Shown here: positions 10,698 to 22,232 of the stretch, piece after piece
How the letters are laid out: each line of letters starts with the position of its first letter
Position numbering within the stretch: the first letter of the stretch is position 1
DNA from: Ophiocordyceps camponoti-saundersi (nom. inval.)
Taxonomy: Eukaryota > Ascomycota > Sordariomycetes > Hypocreales > Ophiocordycipitaceae
Reading direction: 5' to 3'
Length of the DNA stretch: 64,000 bases
NCBI GenBank assembly: GCA_003339415.1
Contig: PDHQ01000066.1
Location: forward strand, 62,001 to 126,000
Translations under genes and position numbers: made by a program
Notes under the pieces: generated by a model
Database searches by the model: none
What the model saw: only the letters and a program-made list of their open reading frames with translations
Told to the model about the DNA's origin: nothing

Positions 10698-11461
10698 TCA
10701 TGACATGGCCAGATGCTTGTAGAAAAATGTGCCATCTCGGAGGTCGCCAGACGGGCTGATTCCGTACATGGGCATCCTTCCGAGCTCGACGTAGCCGAGT
10801 TCTCTATAGACGGTCTCTGCGGCGCTGCCGGACTCGGTGTCTAGGAGCTGGTGTGGATCGATTGAGGGGACGGAAAGTGAGTGAGTGGGAGAGGGAAAGG
10901 GTGTCAGTTAGACGGACAACACAGACATAGACGACAATTGATGAGAGGATGAAGAGCAAAGTTTGAAAAGAAAGATGAGAGAAAGGTACGAACCAGCAAG
11001 CTTCTCCCGATCTTCGCAGCCTCCTCCTCAAGAGCAGCCATCAAAGCCCTAGCACCACCCCTCCTCCGAAAAGCCCTATGGACAAGCAATTTCTCCACAG
11101 TAGCACGTAAAGCTCCCGTCTCGGAGAAGGGCAAAGCCAGCATGACGACGCCGATGAGGTCCGGTCCCGAGACGGTGACGAGGTCCTGCTTGTCCTGTTG
11201 TGGCTGCGGTTGCTGATCGCCGTGGGACTCACGAACCAGCATCCAGATGAGTCGTCTCCCGCCGCTCACCTCGGCGATCCTTTCCTTCCACCATGATAGT
11301 AGCTTCTCGTGCGATAGGGGTGGGAGGAAGGTGGCCATGGCTCGATCGTGGGTGATGCATGACGCGTGTATTGCTGCTAGGTAGGGCGTTAGCTGGCTGT
11401 GTGTGGTGGCGTCGAAGGCTTGGACGCGGTAGCCTGGTCGGCTCTTGTGCTGTGACGACAT
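10698..11461 (-). CDS. GNAT-family N-acetyltransferase
   Basis: Two exons (11461-10994 and 10847-10698) encode 205 residues. The core has the GNAT layout: a mid-protein beta strand (GVVMLALPFSETGALRATVEKLLVH), then the acetyl-CoA-binding motif A RAFRRRGGARALMAALEEEA (R-x-x-G-x-A type, residues about 130-150). After the splice come LDTESGSAAETVYRELGYVELGRMP and a final FYKHL strand, both typical of the fold. The second exon restores the C-terminal half; without it the first frame runs into nonsense. The substrate cannot be predicted; small-molecule or antibiotic acetylation is possible for this subfamily. It is tandem with the PDI gene upstream and EAF7 downstream on the same strand. Confidence 0.82.
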
Positions 11462-12145
11462 GTCTGTGGTTATTGTCTTGATTGCATAGATGGTATGTAT
11501 GTATGTCTATCTCTGGTCCTATGGCGTGTTTGGGTGCTGTCGCTTTGGGAGAGAGGCCTGGATGGTGATGTGAGGCGAAGGAGATAAGAGATGAGAGAGA
11601 GAGAGAGGATAGAGGAAATGGCCGACGTGCCGCATTCTCCACTCCTCCGCGTCTTGCTTCAACAACAGCTATCAGCCCCTTTTATTCACATCGCACATAC
11701 AGACATACATACCTCCGGTGCAGTAGACCTTGATATACCAGCAGTTCAGGCTTCAGTCAAACATCACAATCACATGGCATTGCCCACCCTGTATCTCTCA
11801 AGCCTTTTACCATGGTACTATGCAAAGATGTATGTACATACACACAAACACTCTCACTCACTCACACTCTCTCACACACACAAAATCTCACACTCACACA
11901 AACCATCTCTCACCCACCCACACTCACTCACGCACTCACTCACTCACTCACTCACTCACTCACTCACTCACTATCCGACGCTCACACCCAAAAAAAAAAC
12001 ACGCAACGACAAAACCACCCTCGCCTAGAGAGACAAAAAGTGAGGGCAAACAAGAAAAAAAGGTCATGTATGAAAACTCCATTCCCGCTCCCCAACCTCT
12101 CTATTCGCTCCCTTGGCTTCCACAATAGCAGCATCACCATCTGCC
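11462..12145. other. Intergenic region with a long CACT microsatellite
   Basis: This region holds the promoter and leader of the GNAT gene and the 3' end of the PDI gene. It is dominated by CA/CACT repeats around 11840-11973 and a GA run near 11590. The open frames across the repeat (Thr/His/Ser repeats) are compositional and not genes. Confidence 0.55.
11840..11973. repeat. (CACT)n / CA-rich microsatellite
   Basis: About 130 bp of CA- and CTCA-type repeats end in a nearly pure tetranucleotide run at about 11933-11973. Confidence 0.9.
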
Positions 12146-14291
12146 TCAATCGGCTTTGTGATTGCCATTGCCCCCCAAGAGCCCGTCCTTGAGTTCCCTG
12201 ATACCCATGGTGTCGTCCAGTCGGAAATGCCCGCCTCGTCTGCGATTGCGCCCGCGGATGAAGGAGATGACACCGAAGCCGATGCCGACGACGCAACCGA
12301 GAGTCAGCAGCGGGTGCTCCATCAAGGCCACCCGTATATCCAGCAACATCTTCTCCGGCGCCGAGATGGTCAGCTTTGGCTTGATCACGTTTGGCCCATA
12401 TACGATCTTGTCCAACGTCTCCATAATGGACGTGCGTGATACGAGCATGTGATTGCCCGTCACCGTCTGGTCCCAGTATCTCCGGTTCTGCCCGCCCGTT
12501 AGCAAATGTCAATGGTCTCCCCCAAAAGGGAGGGGATCACAAAGGGAGCTTACGTCTTCGTCATTGATAATGATGCGCTCGCCATCCTTGACGTCGATTC
12601 CATACGTGGTGCGGATCCAACGCTGCCAGTAGACGCCGTCGACCCAAGCAAACATGACCTCCTTGCGACCAGATGAGTCCATGTTGACGCGGATCGCCTT
12701 GGCCGCCCTCAGCGCTCTTTGATCGTTGCGATCCTCGGCCTCTTCGATCCTCATCTGCTTCGAGTCGCGTAGCTTCTTGCGCTCCAGCTGAAACTCCTGA
12801 AGTTGCCGGTCCATCCACTCGTTGGCCGCGCTCTTCATCTCGCGCAGAGAGGCCTGGAAGGCGTCGTGATCGTCGTGATTTAGGACTCCCAGTACCACCA
12901 ACTTGCCGTCCATGACTTGCCGCGCGTTGGACGGCGACAGCTCGGGGACGAGCGGCAGCCATACCGACTTCATCCAGTCGAGCACGCCGCGCACGTCGCG
13001 CATCTCATCCGGCGTCAGCGGCGGGTAGTACGTCGGGCGCCCTTCCCGAGAGACGAGCAGCCTGGGCCACGTCGTAATCTTGAACCGACCATAGAGCTTC
13101 GGATCCTTGGTCTTGACCAGCTTGGCGTGGCCAATCAGGCTCAGCGGTAATCTCTCGAGCGCCTTAAAGTCCTCGCTTGTCGTGGCGTGGTCGTAAAAGT
13201 AGATGAAGATGACGTCGTGCTTCTGCTCCAGCTTCTTCAGCTCTTCTGCATCGACGTCGGGAACGCCGCGGGCCAGTTCCATGGCCTCTTCGGCATACTG
13301 CACAAAGTCGCCCAGGCCTCGGAGGCCATTGTACTCGATTCGCTCGCCGCCCTTGAAGAAGATGATTGTGGGATAGGCCCTGACGTTGAGATCCTTTTTG
13401 CACAACACAGATTCTCTTTCGCAGTTGACCTCCCCTATGTGGAGCTTGCCTCGCATCGATTTGGCCAGTTGCTGCCACGTCGGTGCGAGGGCTTGGCAGT
13501 GGTGACACCATGGGGCGTAGAGCTTGATGAACCACGGATCCTGCGTCATTGTCACCATCTTCTGGAAACTCTCGGCCGTAAGTGAGACGGAGACGCCGTC
13601 GGGGTTGGCCGTCGTCAGTGGCTTTTCCGCAGCCGTCTCGGTAGGCTTTCCGTCCTTATCTTTGCCTTGCACAGCCTTGGTTGCTGGCGTTTCGGAGGGG
13701 GGCGGCGATTCCTTGGCGCCAGGCTCGGGCAGGACGAGTTCCTTGGGTCGCGTACCAGGCTTGCTCTTTTCCAACGCCGATTCGATGATCTTGCTGACGG
13801 CGGGCATCTTTTGGTTTCCCTCGATAGACTCAAACTTTTCGCCCCGGTCGAAGACGACAGTAGTCGGATACCGTTGTACGCCATGTTCTTCGCAAAGATC
13901 AGAATATCGGATGCAATTGATGATGCCGAAGCGAAGATCGTATGACTCTGCGAGGGATGCTCCGTCGTCCGTCTTGGACGTGTAGTAAAACTCGTATAAG
14001 GTTTGATACGTGGGGGCAAAGCGCTGGCAGTGGTGGCAATAGGGGCTGTCGCATAACGCGTCAGTGGCGGGCGCGGCTACGGTTGAGGTGTTCTGTCCCT
14101 CCTTACCTGTAGTGCTTGACGGCAAGCCACCGGGACTTCTGAATTTCGTCTTTCCAGTTTGCCGGTGTGAGCTCGATAAGCGGAGGGACGGTTATGGAGT
14201 TGAATGTGGTGGCTTCGGGCTGAGCGTCGGTGTCGTCGGCCCATCCAGGAGCGGCGGCCCCGAGGATCAGGGCGAGGGCCAGCAGCCTCAT
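12146..14291 (-). CDS. Membrane-anchored protein disulfide isomerase, two thioredoxin domains (Eps1-like)
   Basis: Three exons (14291-14107, 14045-12554, 12487-12146) encode 672 residues. The N-terminus is a signal peptide (MRLLALALILGAAAPGWA). Two thioredoxin-like domains follow, with active sites CHHC at 65-68 (SPYCHHCQRFAP) and CHHC at 242-245 (APWCHHCQALAP); each has the downstream cis-Pro strand (RYPTTVVF, AYPTIIFF). A redox-inactive thioredoxin-like region (LVSREGRPTYYPP) and a charged helical stretch come next. Near the C-terminus one membrane span (about HPLLTLGCVVGIGFGVISFI) precedes a short basic tail. This is the layout of yeast Eps1, an ER membrane PDI involved in quality control. 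A TMX-type PDI is the alternative. Both sites have His where classical PDIs have Gly (CGHC). Confidence 0.85.
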
Positions 14292-15001
14292 GACGGGTGA
14301 AGGTTGTCGGAGAGCACCTCGTCAGGGCGGATGCTTCGTATCTTGAAGGGCAAACCCGAGGCCGGTGTGCGACGATAAAGAATGGATGGACTGCGCGCTC
14401 GAGATAGAGGCTAGGTTAGGGAGGATGCAGGCGCTGAAAAAGGATGATAAGGAGGCCTGTAGAGAGGCCCCGTGGAGAGGCCTACGGGGCGTTAGAGGTA
14501 CTAGTACCACAGGCAGTGCGCCTCGCCTTCGGGGGGGCTATACAGTGCGGCGCCTCGCATTGACTCGCAAGCGTTTCGGACATAGACATTCATGATTAAG
14601 GAGGGTGGGTGTTTGCCCGCCTTGTCACATTTCTGTGAATTCGATGGAGACTGCGCCATCAAAAGAGACGGGCTTCTTCTTTGAGAGCGCATTCTCGACC
14701 TGCCGAGCACAGTCTAGGCGGATTTTCACGCGCACGGTACGGCAAGGCACTCCAGACTCCAGCCACAGAAAAGCCCACCTCCCTCCCCTTTATAGCAATA
14801 TGGCAGGCCTATCCTTGGGTCCACACCCCATCACCTTCCGCCCCCCCCATGCTCGAAGACATGCATATGTGCATACAAACACCAGCTTCTGTCCTGTCGT
14901 CTGTCTCGTTGATAGCCTCGAGGTGGAATCAGCTGTCGCCCCTTAGCCACCTTCTACTCGGTGTAGGTCAAAGAGTTCGTTTGCCCTATGCTCGCAACAC
15001 T
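14292..15001. promoter_or_regulatory. Bidirectional promoter region PDI / TDP1
   Basis: These 710 bp separate the divergent PDI and TDP1 starts. An ATG at 14681, in frame with TDP1, would add 107 residues with no family resemblance; it is treated as leader. No named regulatory site was recognised. Confidence 0.4.
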
Positions 15002-16622
15002 ATGGATCGCCTTCCGCTCAAGCGACAGCGGCACCATGAGGCCTCATCAAGCCCTCCTCTGAAGCAGCAGCGTCTCGAGCCGAGACTCGTCACATCTCCC
15101 TGGCAACTCACTCGCATCAGAGACCTCCCCGACGAGCTCAATCGCGATGCTCTTTCACTTGGGGATATCATCGGTGACGCCCTTGTACGCGAGTGCTGGC
15201 AGTTCAACTTCCTCCACGACGTCAACTTCCTCATGAACGCCTTCGACCAGGACATCAGACATGCCATTGACGTCCACATCGTTCACGGCTTCTGGAAGTC
15301 GGACGATCCCAATAGGCTCTCCCTTGCTGTCAGCACCAGCCTGCCTCTACCCCGAGGCCGGCTGGATGGCTAACACTGCGTAGCAAGAGGCCGCCCGGTT
15401 CCCTAACGTCCACCTGCACGTCGCTCCGATGCCCGAAATGTTCGGCACCCACCACTCCAAGATGATGGTGCTTTTCCGCCGCGACGACACGGCCCAGATC
15501 GTCATTCACACGGCCAACATGATTGCCAAGGACTGGACAAACATGACCAACGCCGTCTGGCGGTCACCCTTGCTGCCGAAACTGCAGCATGCCTCGGCAC
15601 CGTCTGGCTTCAAAGCGGATCTGCTCGCCTACCTCGCGTCCTACAACCGTCGTGGCCCCATCTGCAAGCCGCTGGCCGACCAGCTGGCCGCGTACGATTT
15701 TTCTTCCGTCAAGGCAGCTTTGGTGGCGAGTGTGCCCGGGAGGCACGACACTCGGTCGGAAACCCTCTGGGGCTGGGCTGCTCTCGAGAAGCGTCTGACG
15801 TCGGTCCCGTGCAGAGCCGGTGACTCTGAAGTCGTCGTCCAGATCTCTTCTATAGCCACGCTCGGTCCCCGGGACGACTGGCTACAGAAGACGCTCTTTG
15901 ACTCGCTAGCCAGATGCAAGGCTCCATGCCATGGGCAACCCCGGTGTAGGTTCAAAGTCGTCTTCCCCACGGCCGACGAAATCCGACAGTCGCTAGACGG
16001 CTACGCTTCTGGTGGCTCTATCCACACCAAGACGCAATCTCGGCAGCAGGCCAGCCAGCTCGACTACCTCAGGCCCATACTTCATCACTGGGCCAACGAC
16101 TCTCGTCATGGAAGAGGTAGACCCACGGCGCGGTTGGTTCGTTCGCCGGCCATGGCTGACGGGATGACAGAGCTGCCGGCGGGAAGCGACTCGTTGAACA
16201 GCGGTCGAAGTCGAGCGGCGCCGCATGTCAAGACGTACATGCGGTTCAGCGAAGATAAGTCGATCGACTGGGCTCTTCTCACCTCAGCCAATTTGTCGAA
16301 ACAGGCGTGGGGTGAGGCCAGGAAGCCGACGGGGGAGATGCGCATCGCGTCGTGGGAGATAGGAGTCCTAGTCTGGCCCGAGCTATACGGTGAAGATGGC
16401 ATCATGGTTGGCGCCTTTGGATCCGACAAGCCTGACGTCGAGGCCATAGCGGCAGCCGGCGCCAAGAACGGCGCCGTTGTTGGCGTCCGAATGCCGTATA
16501 GCGTGCCGCTGCAGCGATACGGTGAAGACGAGATGCCGTGGGTAGCCACAATGAACCACACCGAGCCCGACTGCTGGGGCAGGGTCTGGGAGGGGGGGGT
16601 TCCCCTGATACGGGGCGTGTGA
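15002..16622 (+). CDS. TDP1: Tyrosyl-DNA phosphodiesterase 1
   Basis: Two exons (15002-15328 and 15384-16622) encode 521 residues. Both catalytic HKN motifs of the phospholipase D superfamily are present. The first is GTHHSKMMVLF with His133 and Lys135 and the paired Asn154 (HTAN). The second is PHVKTYMRF with His390 and Lys392 and the Asn412 of TSANLS. PMPEMFGTHHSKM and the C-terminal WALLTSANLSKQAWG wording are characteristic of Tdp1, which removes stalled topoisomerase I and other 3' adducts from DNA in the nucleus. The 55-nt intron after SLA restores the family block ending EAARFPNVHLHVAPMPEMF. The short N-terminus carries a basic KRQRHH patch, a possible nuclear signal. It runs tandem with the MATE gene 290 bp downstream. 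Confidence 0.93.
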
Positions 16623-16913
16623 GACGGGACTTGAGGAGCACAACGACGACCCAATGGGGAATGACGTGGTGCGAGTGAGACGCTACACGAAGTTGACGAG
16701 TGGCAACCACTAGGATCGACCGTCCTGCAAATCAATCCGGAGGCAGGGGTCCAAGTGACGATCCACGGTGGGAACCTTTGGCCCCAGCACCGTGTTTTGC
16801 CGCCTTGACCCTGCCTATTCGGCGACTTTTCGCTCTCTCACACGAGGCTTGCTTCCCCCCCCCCCCCTTCTCTTCCCTCATTCCTCATCTCCGGCCTCTT
16901 TTTCGTCGCCGAG

Positions 16914-19008
16914 ATGGAACGCGGTCGACCAATTCCTTCGCCTCGATACGCCTCTCCTGGCAGGCCTTTACCCGGGTCGCTTCGAATGCTCTCTGGGTCA
17001 CCCGTGGCAGACGACATCGCCGCCTGTTCCGAATCTGAAGAGGACGACGACTTCATCGACGACCCGTTGGCCCTCCATGGCCACGGCATGTATCGCCGCC
17101 CCAGCGGCGTCGCCTACGGGACGGCGCGGCCCGTTTTCAATCAGCAGCCCATGGAAGAGCCCTTCTTGACGCCGCTGGAGAGGAAGCAATCCCGCAACGC
17201 CGAGCGCAGTCTGCTCAGGGATAACCGCGTCCTGCCTCCTAAGCATCCCACACAGGTCAAGAGTCAGAGCGTGTTTGCCCGCATCTATCGACGACTCTTC
17301 AGCACCCGCGTGCCGCCTAGTGAAGACGATGTCGACGAACGCGCTCCCCGTCTACCGCCGCCCACCGAGCGCACCTCTCTTCTCCGCAACGGCGCAGACG
17401 ATTGCCTCGCCGACGGGGACGAGCTCGAACAGCAGTGGGAGGAGGCCGTGGCCTCGGGTCGTCTGCGCACAACCTGGCAGCGGGAGACCAAGACTGTCGT
17501 CGCTTACTCGGCGCCGCTCGTCGTTACCTTCTTCCTGCAGTACTCCATCAGCGTCACCAGCGTCTTTGCCGTCGGAAGGATCGGCAAACTCGAGTTGGGC
17601 GCTGTATCCCGTGAGACATGCCTCCCCCGAGATGCGTCGTGTTTGCCACTGTTTCCAGCCTCGCTGACGCTCATGGCGTACAGTTGCCACCATGACCATG
17701 TCGGTGACATGCCTGGCTCCATTCATGGGGCTGGCCACGAGCCTCGATACGCTGTGCTCCCAGGCCTACGGATCCGGGCATAAGCATCTGGTCGGCTTGC
17801 AGTGCCAGCGAATGGTGGCCTTCTTGTCGACGCTGACCATCCCCATCGCCGTCCTGTGGCTGTTTTCCGACCGCATTCTCCTTCACATTGTGCCCGACCC
17901 CGATTCTGCCCGGCTTGCCGGTCAATATCTGAAGATTATGATCCTGGCCATACCCAGCATCATCCTCTTCGAGACCGGCAAGCGCTTCCTCCAAGCCCAG
18001 GGCCTCTTCCGGGCCACGACCTTGGTCCTCGTCGTCGCCGCTCCCCTCAACATTCTGATCAACTGGTTGCTGGTCTGGAAGGCCGGTCTAGGCTTCATCG
18101 GGGCCCCTATCGCCGTCGTCATCACGGAAAACCTGCTACCGATACTGCTCGTACTCTACGTCATTTTCATCGACGGCTCCCAGTGCTGGGGCGGGTTTAG
18201 CAAGCGCGCCCTGACCAATTGGTGGCCCATGATCAAACTAGCGCTGCCGGGCATGATCATGGTCGAGGCCGAGTGGATGGCGTTTGAAGCCTTGACTCTC
18301 ATCGCCAGCCGCTTCGGCACCGAGTACCTGGCTGCCCAGAGCGCGCTGAGCACTCTGGCGACGATATCATACCAGGTTCCCTTTCCTGTTTCTATCGCAG
18401 CCTCTACCCGGGTCGCGAACCTGATAGGAGCTGGCATGGTCGACGCAGCGCGAACCACGGCCAAGGTGGTACGTCATTGCATTTTCCATGCCTCTTCTTG
18501 CCTCGATGGGCTGACGCGAGGCAGACGTTTGCGGCCGTTTGTGTCGTCGGCATAGTCAACCTCACCATTTACAGCACGCTGCGATTCCGCCTGCCGATGC
18601 TCTTCACCAACGACGAGACCGTCATCGCCATCGTCGCTAGGACGCTGCCCCTCGTCGCCGTCGTCCAGGTGTTTGACGGACTCGGAGCCGGCGCGCACGG
18701 TCTTCTGCGCGGCATCGGCAAGCAGAGCATCGGCGGGCCGGCCAACTTGTTCGCCTACTACATCATATCACTGCCCATCTCGCTGGGCCTGGCCTTTGGT
18801 GCCGACTGGAAGTTGCTTGGCATGTGGGCTGGCCTGATTGTTGGTCTAGTTTCGTGAGTTTCTTCTCTTGTTCCCCATGAGCGAAGGAGAATCGTGGCTG
18901 ACTCTTTTTCATCGTGAAAGCGTCTCCATCATCGAGTACACTTATCTTCTCATGACGGATTGGCATCAGGCGGCTGCCGAGGCGGCTGCCAGGAATGCGG
19001 CCGGTTGA
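16914..19008 (+). CDS. MATE-family transporter (multidrug and toxin extrusion)
   Basis: Four exons (16914-17610, 17684-18468, 18525-18853, 18921-19008) encode 632 residues. A long hydrophilic N-terminal region of about 190 residues, with acidic (SEEDDDFIDD) and basic patches, precedes the membrane domain. About twelve hydrophobic spans follow, beginning APLVVTFFLQYSISVTSVFAVGRIGKLELGAVSLATMTMSV; this wording, with GLATSLDTLCSQAYGSGHKHLVGLQCQRM, is the MATE signature region, and internal pseudo-repeats are evident. MATE proteins exchange cations (H+ or Na+) for drugs and metabolites. The fungal relatives include yeast Erc1 (ethionine resistance). Substrate and membrane are unknown here. The last exon adds only 29 residues. 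Confidence 0.92.
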
Positions 19009-19818
19009 ATTGCATGGTGAGTGAGGGGGGAAGAGCGTGTGTGTGGTGGAGAGAGTGGTTTTGTCGGATTTGATGAGGTCGTTATTGACTTGTTTGAGAC
19101 TGGGAAGACAATCATCATCATCATCATCATCATCATGTGACGCAGCGATGACATGGGATTTGGATTTTTGCCTTTCGATACAGAGACAGGAAGCAGCGCA
19201 TAATGGACATGAACATGGCATAACGCGTTCTTCGCTCACGAGCCGCCCCTTTCCCCCTTTTTCTCTCTCTGATTCGCAGACACTGCTACTTACTTACAAC
19301 TAGCTGGAAAACGCCGCATCCTGTCCCTGCCTTGCGCTTGATCCTGCCTCTTCCTCAGAGCGCGAGTCCACATCCGAGGGAGCAGACAGAGGGCGAACTC
19401 CAGTGCGAAGCGAACGAGAGGAGCGCTCTACAGTATAAATACAGGTGAGGAGGCAAGAAACTTGAATCTCTCAGTCTTGATTTCAAGCCGAGCGTTGGTT
19501 TTTTTTTTGTCTCGACTTCCCCCTTTTTTTTGTGCCTGATGGGGAATGAGATTGGGATGGGAAGGAGGAGAGATGGTGATGAAGAAGTGCTTTGGGAGAT
19601 AGAAGAGAAGAAAGGAGATAGGAGAAGGAAGGGGGGGGTTTAACTGAGCATGGAATGCGTTCGTATGGCTTTGGGACCGAGTTCGCTAGATAGGCCATTG
19701 TCGTCAGCTCTGGTCTCGAAATATACAAGATGAGACGCGTACAAACAAAGAATGACACGTATAAGAGAGGAAAGAAAACAGGGTGAAGATGAAGATGAAG
19801 AAAAGAGAGAAAAAAAAC
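19009..19818. other. Convergent intergenic region MATE / ARP9
   Basis: It holds the 3' regions of two convergent genes, an (ATC)n microsatellite at about 19111-19136, and T- and G-rich homopolymers near 19498 and 19632. No gene is supported. Confidence 0.5.
19111..19136. repeat. (ATC)n microsatellite
   Basis: An uninterrupted trinucleotide run lies in the intergenic region behind the MATE gene. Confidence 0.9.
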
Positions 19819-22232
19819 TCACTTATAGTCGACCCTACTAAGGCTCATCAACCGCTGAGACTCGACGCCCTGAGCGTCCAGGTTCGAATGCAGACAAAAG
19901 GCGATTCGGGCTGCGACCTGGGCGCCTAGGAACATGGATTCCTCGAAGCCGTTCTTCGTCCACTCTGTTAGGTAGGTGGGTAGGTTTGCAGTCTTGATGC
20001 TTGTTGGGGTTTGGCTGTGGAAGTGATGTTGATGATGGGGGTGATGCTGGCTATGTTGTTGTTGCTGTTGCTGTTGTTGTTGCTGTTGTTGGATTTGTTG
20101 TAGATGCTGTATATGTTGAAGGTGTTGTTGTTGATTCGCTTGTAACTGCTGCTGCTGTTGCTGTTGTTGTTGTTGTTGTTGCTGGGGAGGAGGATGAGAA
20201 GCAGCGCCAGGACCAACCGTATCAGAAACAACAGGCGGCGGCTGCGACGACGAAGAAGCTCCAGCACCAGCACCAGCAGCACCGGCAGCGGGCGGAGGAG
20301 GCGTCCCAACACCAGCAGACGAAAAACCCTGCGCCCCCGAAGCAGCGGCCGCGAGGGTACTAGCCGCCGTCGCCGCCTGCAATAGGGGATTGACACCACC
20401 ACCGGAAGAGAGCTGATGGTTGTTACCGGCAGGCACCCCCGTGAAAGAACCAGTAGGCGTCTGCGATCCCGTACCGGAAGGGGTCGCCATGTTGGAAGGC
20501 AGTTCGGACGTGAACATGGTGGCGGTCGAGGGGGAGACCATGTGACGAGCGTGAAGGGTCTGCATGATGTTCTCCTTCAGACCCCGGAGACGAGAGCCGT
20601 TTCCGACGAAGACGAGGTTGTCCCAGCAGGCGGGACGCATGTACATGTCGTCTATGCCCTGGATCGTGCGGTAGATGGCCATGACGATGCGGTCGAGCTC
20701 GTCGCGTTCGGCAAAGGTGAAGCGCTCGAGCCCGACCTCGACGTCGCGCCGGACTCGCTTGGGCCGCGGCTGCTGCTGCTGCTGCTGATGACCGCTTTGC
20801 TGCTCTGCCTCGACGACCTCGGCTGTGATGGTGGTTGCGGCGACGACGGGCGCTGTTCCCGGTGCTGTTGATGCCGAGGCTCCCTCCTCAACGACCACCG
20901 CCTTCTCCTCCTCCTTTTTCTTCTCCCCCTTTTCCTCCTCCGTTTCCTGCACAACCTCCTCATAGACAAACGTATTATACGTCCTCTTGCAGTTGGGCAG
21001 ACGTGAAGCCTTGGAGGCCTCGCCATCCTTATCCTTCGTCTTGCGACCGGATTTGCTGGCCCTTTCCCTTTCCCTTTCCCTTTCCCTTTCCCTTTCCTTC
21101 TCCTTCTTAGCCAAGAACTCCTTGGTCTGGCCACTGGAGACGATGGCAGCGACGTCGAGCACGCCGTCATCTTCGTCGACCCCGTTCGCCACGCCGTTGG
21201 TACTACTGCTGTGGTTATTATTGATGTTGCTGACGATGCCGCTGTTGTTATTGTTGTTGTTGTTGTCGTCACCGTCGTCATCCCTGGCGAGACTTTCGGA
21301 AGCAGCGGCATCAGCCGAAGACGACGCCGGAGGACCAGAAAGGTGACCGGCGGCGGCGGCGGCAGCAGCAGCAGCAGCCGTGTCCTCGCGCGGCATTTCC
21401 ACCAACGTCTTCTCCGCCGGAGCGTAAGAAAGCACCTCACATATGGCACTGCGTTTAAGCTGCTCGGCCATATCGCGATCGAAACCCTTGTCGCGAAGAA
21501 GACGAAGCAAAGACCGAGTGAAGACCTCCCCTCCACTGACACGACGATCAGGATTGGGCGATCCCAGATTCATGTGGTTGACCACCCGACCGTCGTGAAT
21601 GGCGGTGACGTCAACCTTTTCGAATCCGATGTCGATGACCGTCATGCTGGGCCACTTTAGCCCAAACTGAGTGGCGATTCCGCTATGGATCAGGCAAAGA
21701 GCCGGCGTCCTCGTCTTCTCGAAAACGTACTGCGCGATGGCCTCGCAGTCCGGTCTCGTCCATTGAGGAGACGCCATGAGCATCACGGGCGTGTTGTGAT
21801 ACGTCGTCGTCAAAAGGCCATGAACGTGATCGAGGAAAGCGAGGAAAGCGTCCATGTCAACGATGCGACCACCTGCAGAGGAGAAGAAGACGAGACATTT
21901 CATCAGTTTCGCGAGCATTCCCAAGCAACGAGGAGGAAAAGGGGAGACAGGAAAGAAGAAAAAAAAAATCTCTCACCCTCCAAGGGAAAGACCGCGCCCT
22001 CATCCGAGTCAACATCCTCAACCCACTCGTCGCGCTCCTCGCCATCGACGACCCGCGTCCGCTTAAAGGTGTGATAGGGCCGCCACTCGTCGCCGTCGCG
22101 GAACATGCGCGTCGGGATCCGATGCGTCGGCGGCGTCAACTCGCCGCATCCGAGCTGCGCCATGGTCGTCTGGCTTCCGGGGCAGATGATGAGGATCTGC
22201 TCCTCGCGCCACTTGGCCGCCGAGCTAGCCAT
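19819..22232 (-). CDS. ARP9: Actin-related protein 9 (SWI/SNF-RSC chromatin remodelling subunit) with large low-complexity insertions
   Basis: Two exons (22232-21977 and 21872-19819) encode 769 residues. The N-terminus EEQILIICPGSQTTMAQLG, then TPVMLMASPQWTRPDCEAIAQYVFEKTRTPALCLIHSGIATQFGLKWPSMTVIDIGFEKVDVTAI, fits the actin-fold ATPase core of fungal Arp9, a shared subunit of SWI/SNF and RSC. The actin fold resumes at ERDELDRIVMAIYRTIQGID and DNLVFVGNGSRLRGLKENI and ends LPTYLTEWTKNGFEESMFLGAQVAARIAF. Between these lie very long low-complexity inserts: poly-Ala, poly-Asn, a KEREREREREREK tract, Gly/Ala/Ser stretches and poly-Gln/His near residues 640-690. An upstream in-frame ATG at 22313 would add 27 residues; 22232 gives the shorter N-terminus usual in the family. 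An AGTCACGTGACT palindrome lies about 250 bp upstream. Confidence 0.85.
20041..20190. repeat. CAA/CAG-type trinucleotide tract coding poly-Gln in ARP9
   Basis: Read on the plus strand it is TTG/CTG repeats, interrupted once by a short Leu/His-rich segment. It encodes two long glutamine runs in ARP9. Confidence 0.92.
21060..21098. repeat. (CCCTTT)n hexanucleotide coding a Glu-Arg repeat in ARP9
   Basis: About six copies of a six-base unit encode the alternating Glu/Arg tract on the minus strand. Confidence 0.9.

Noticed and set aside
20652..21542. 296-residue minus-strand ORF
   Set aside because: It is a shifted-frame shadow of ARP9 low-complexity coding sequence.
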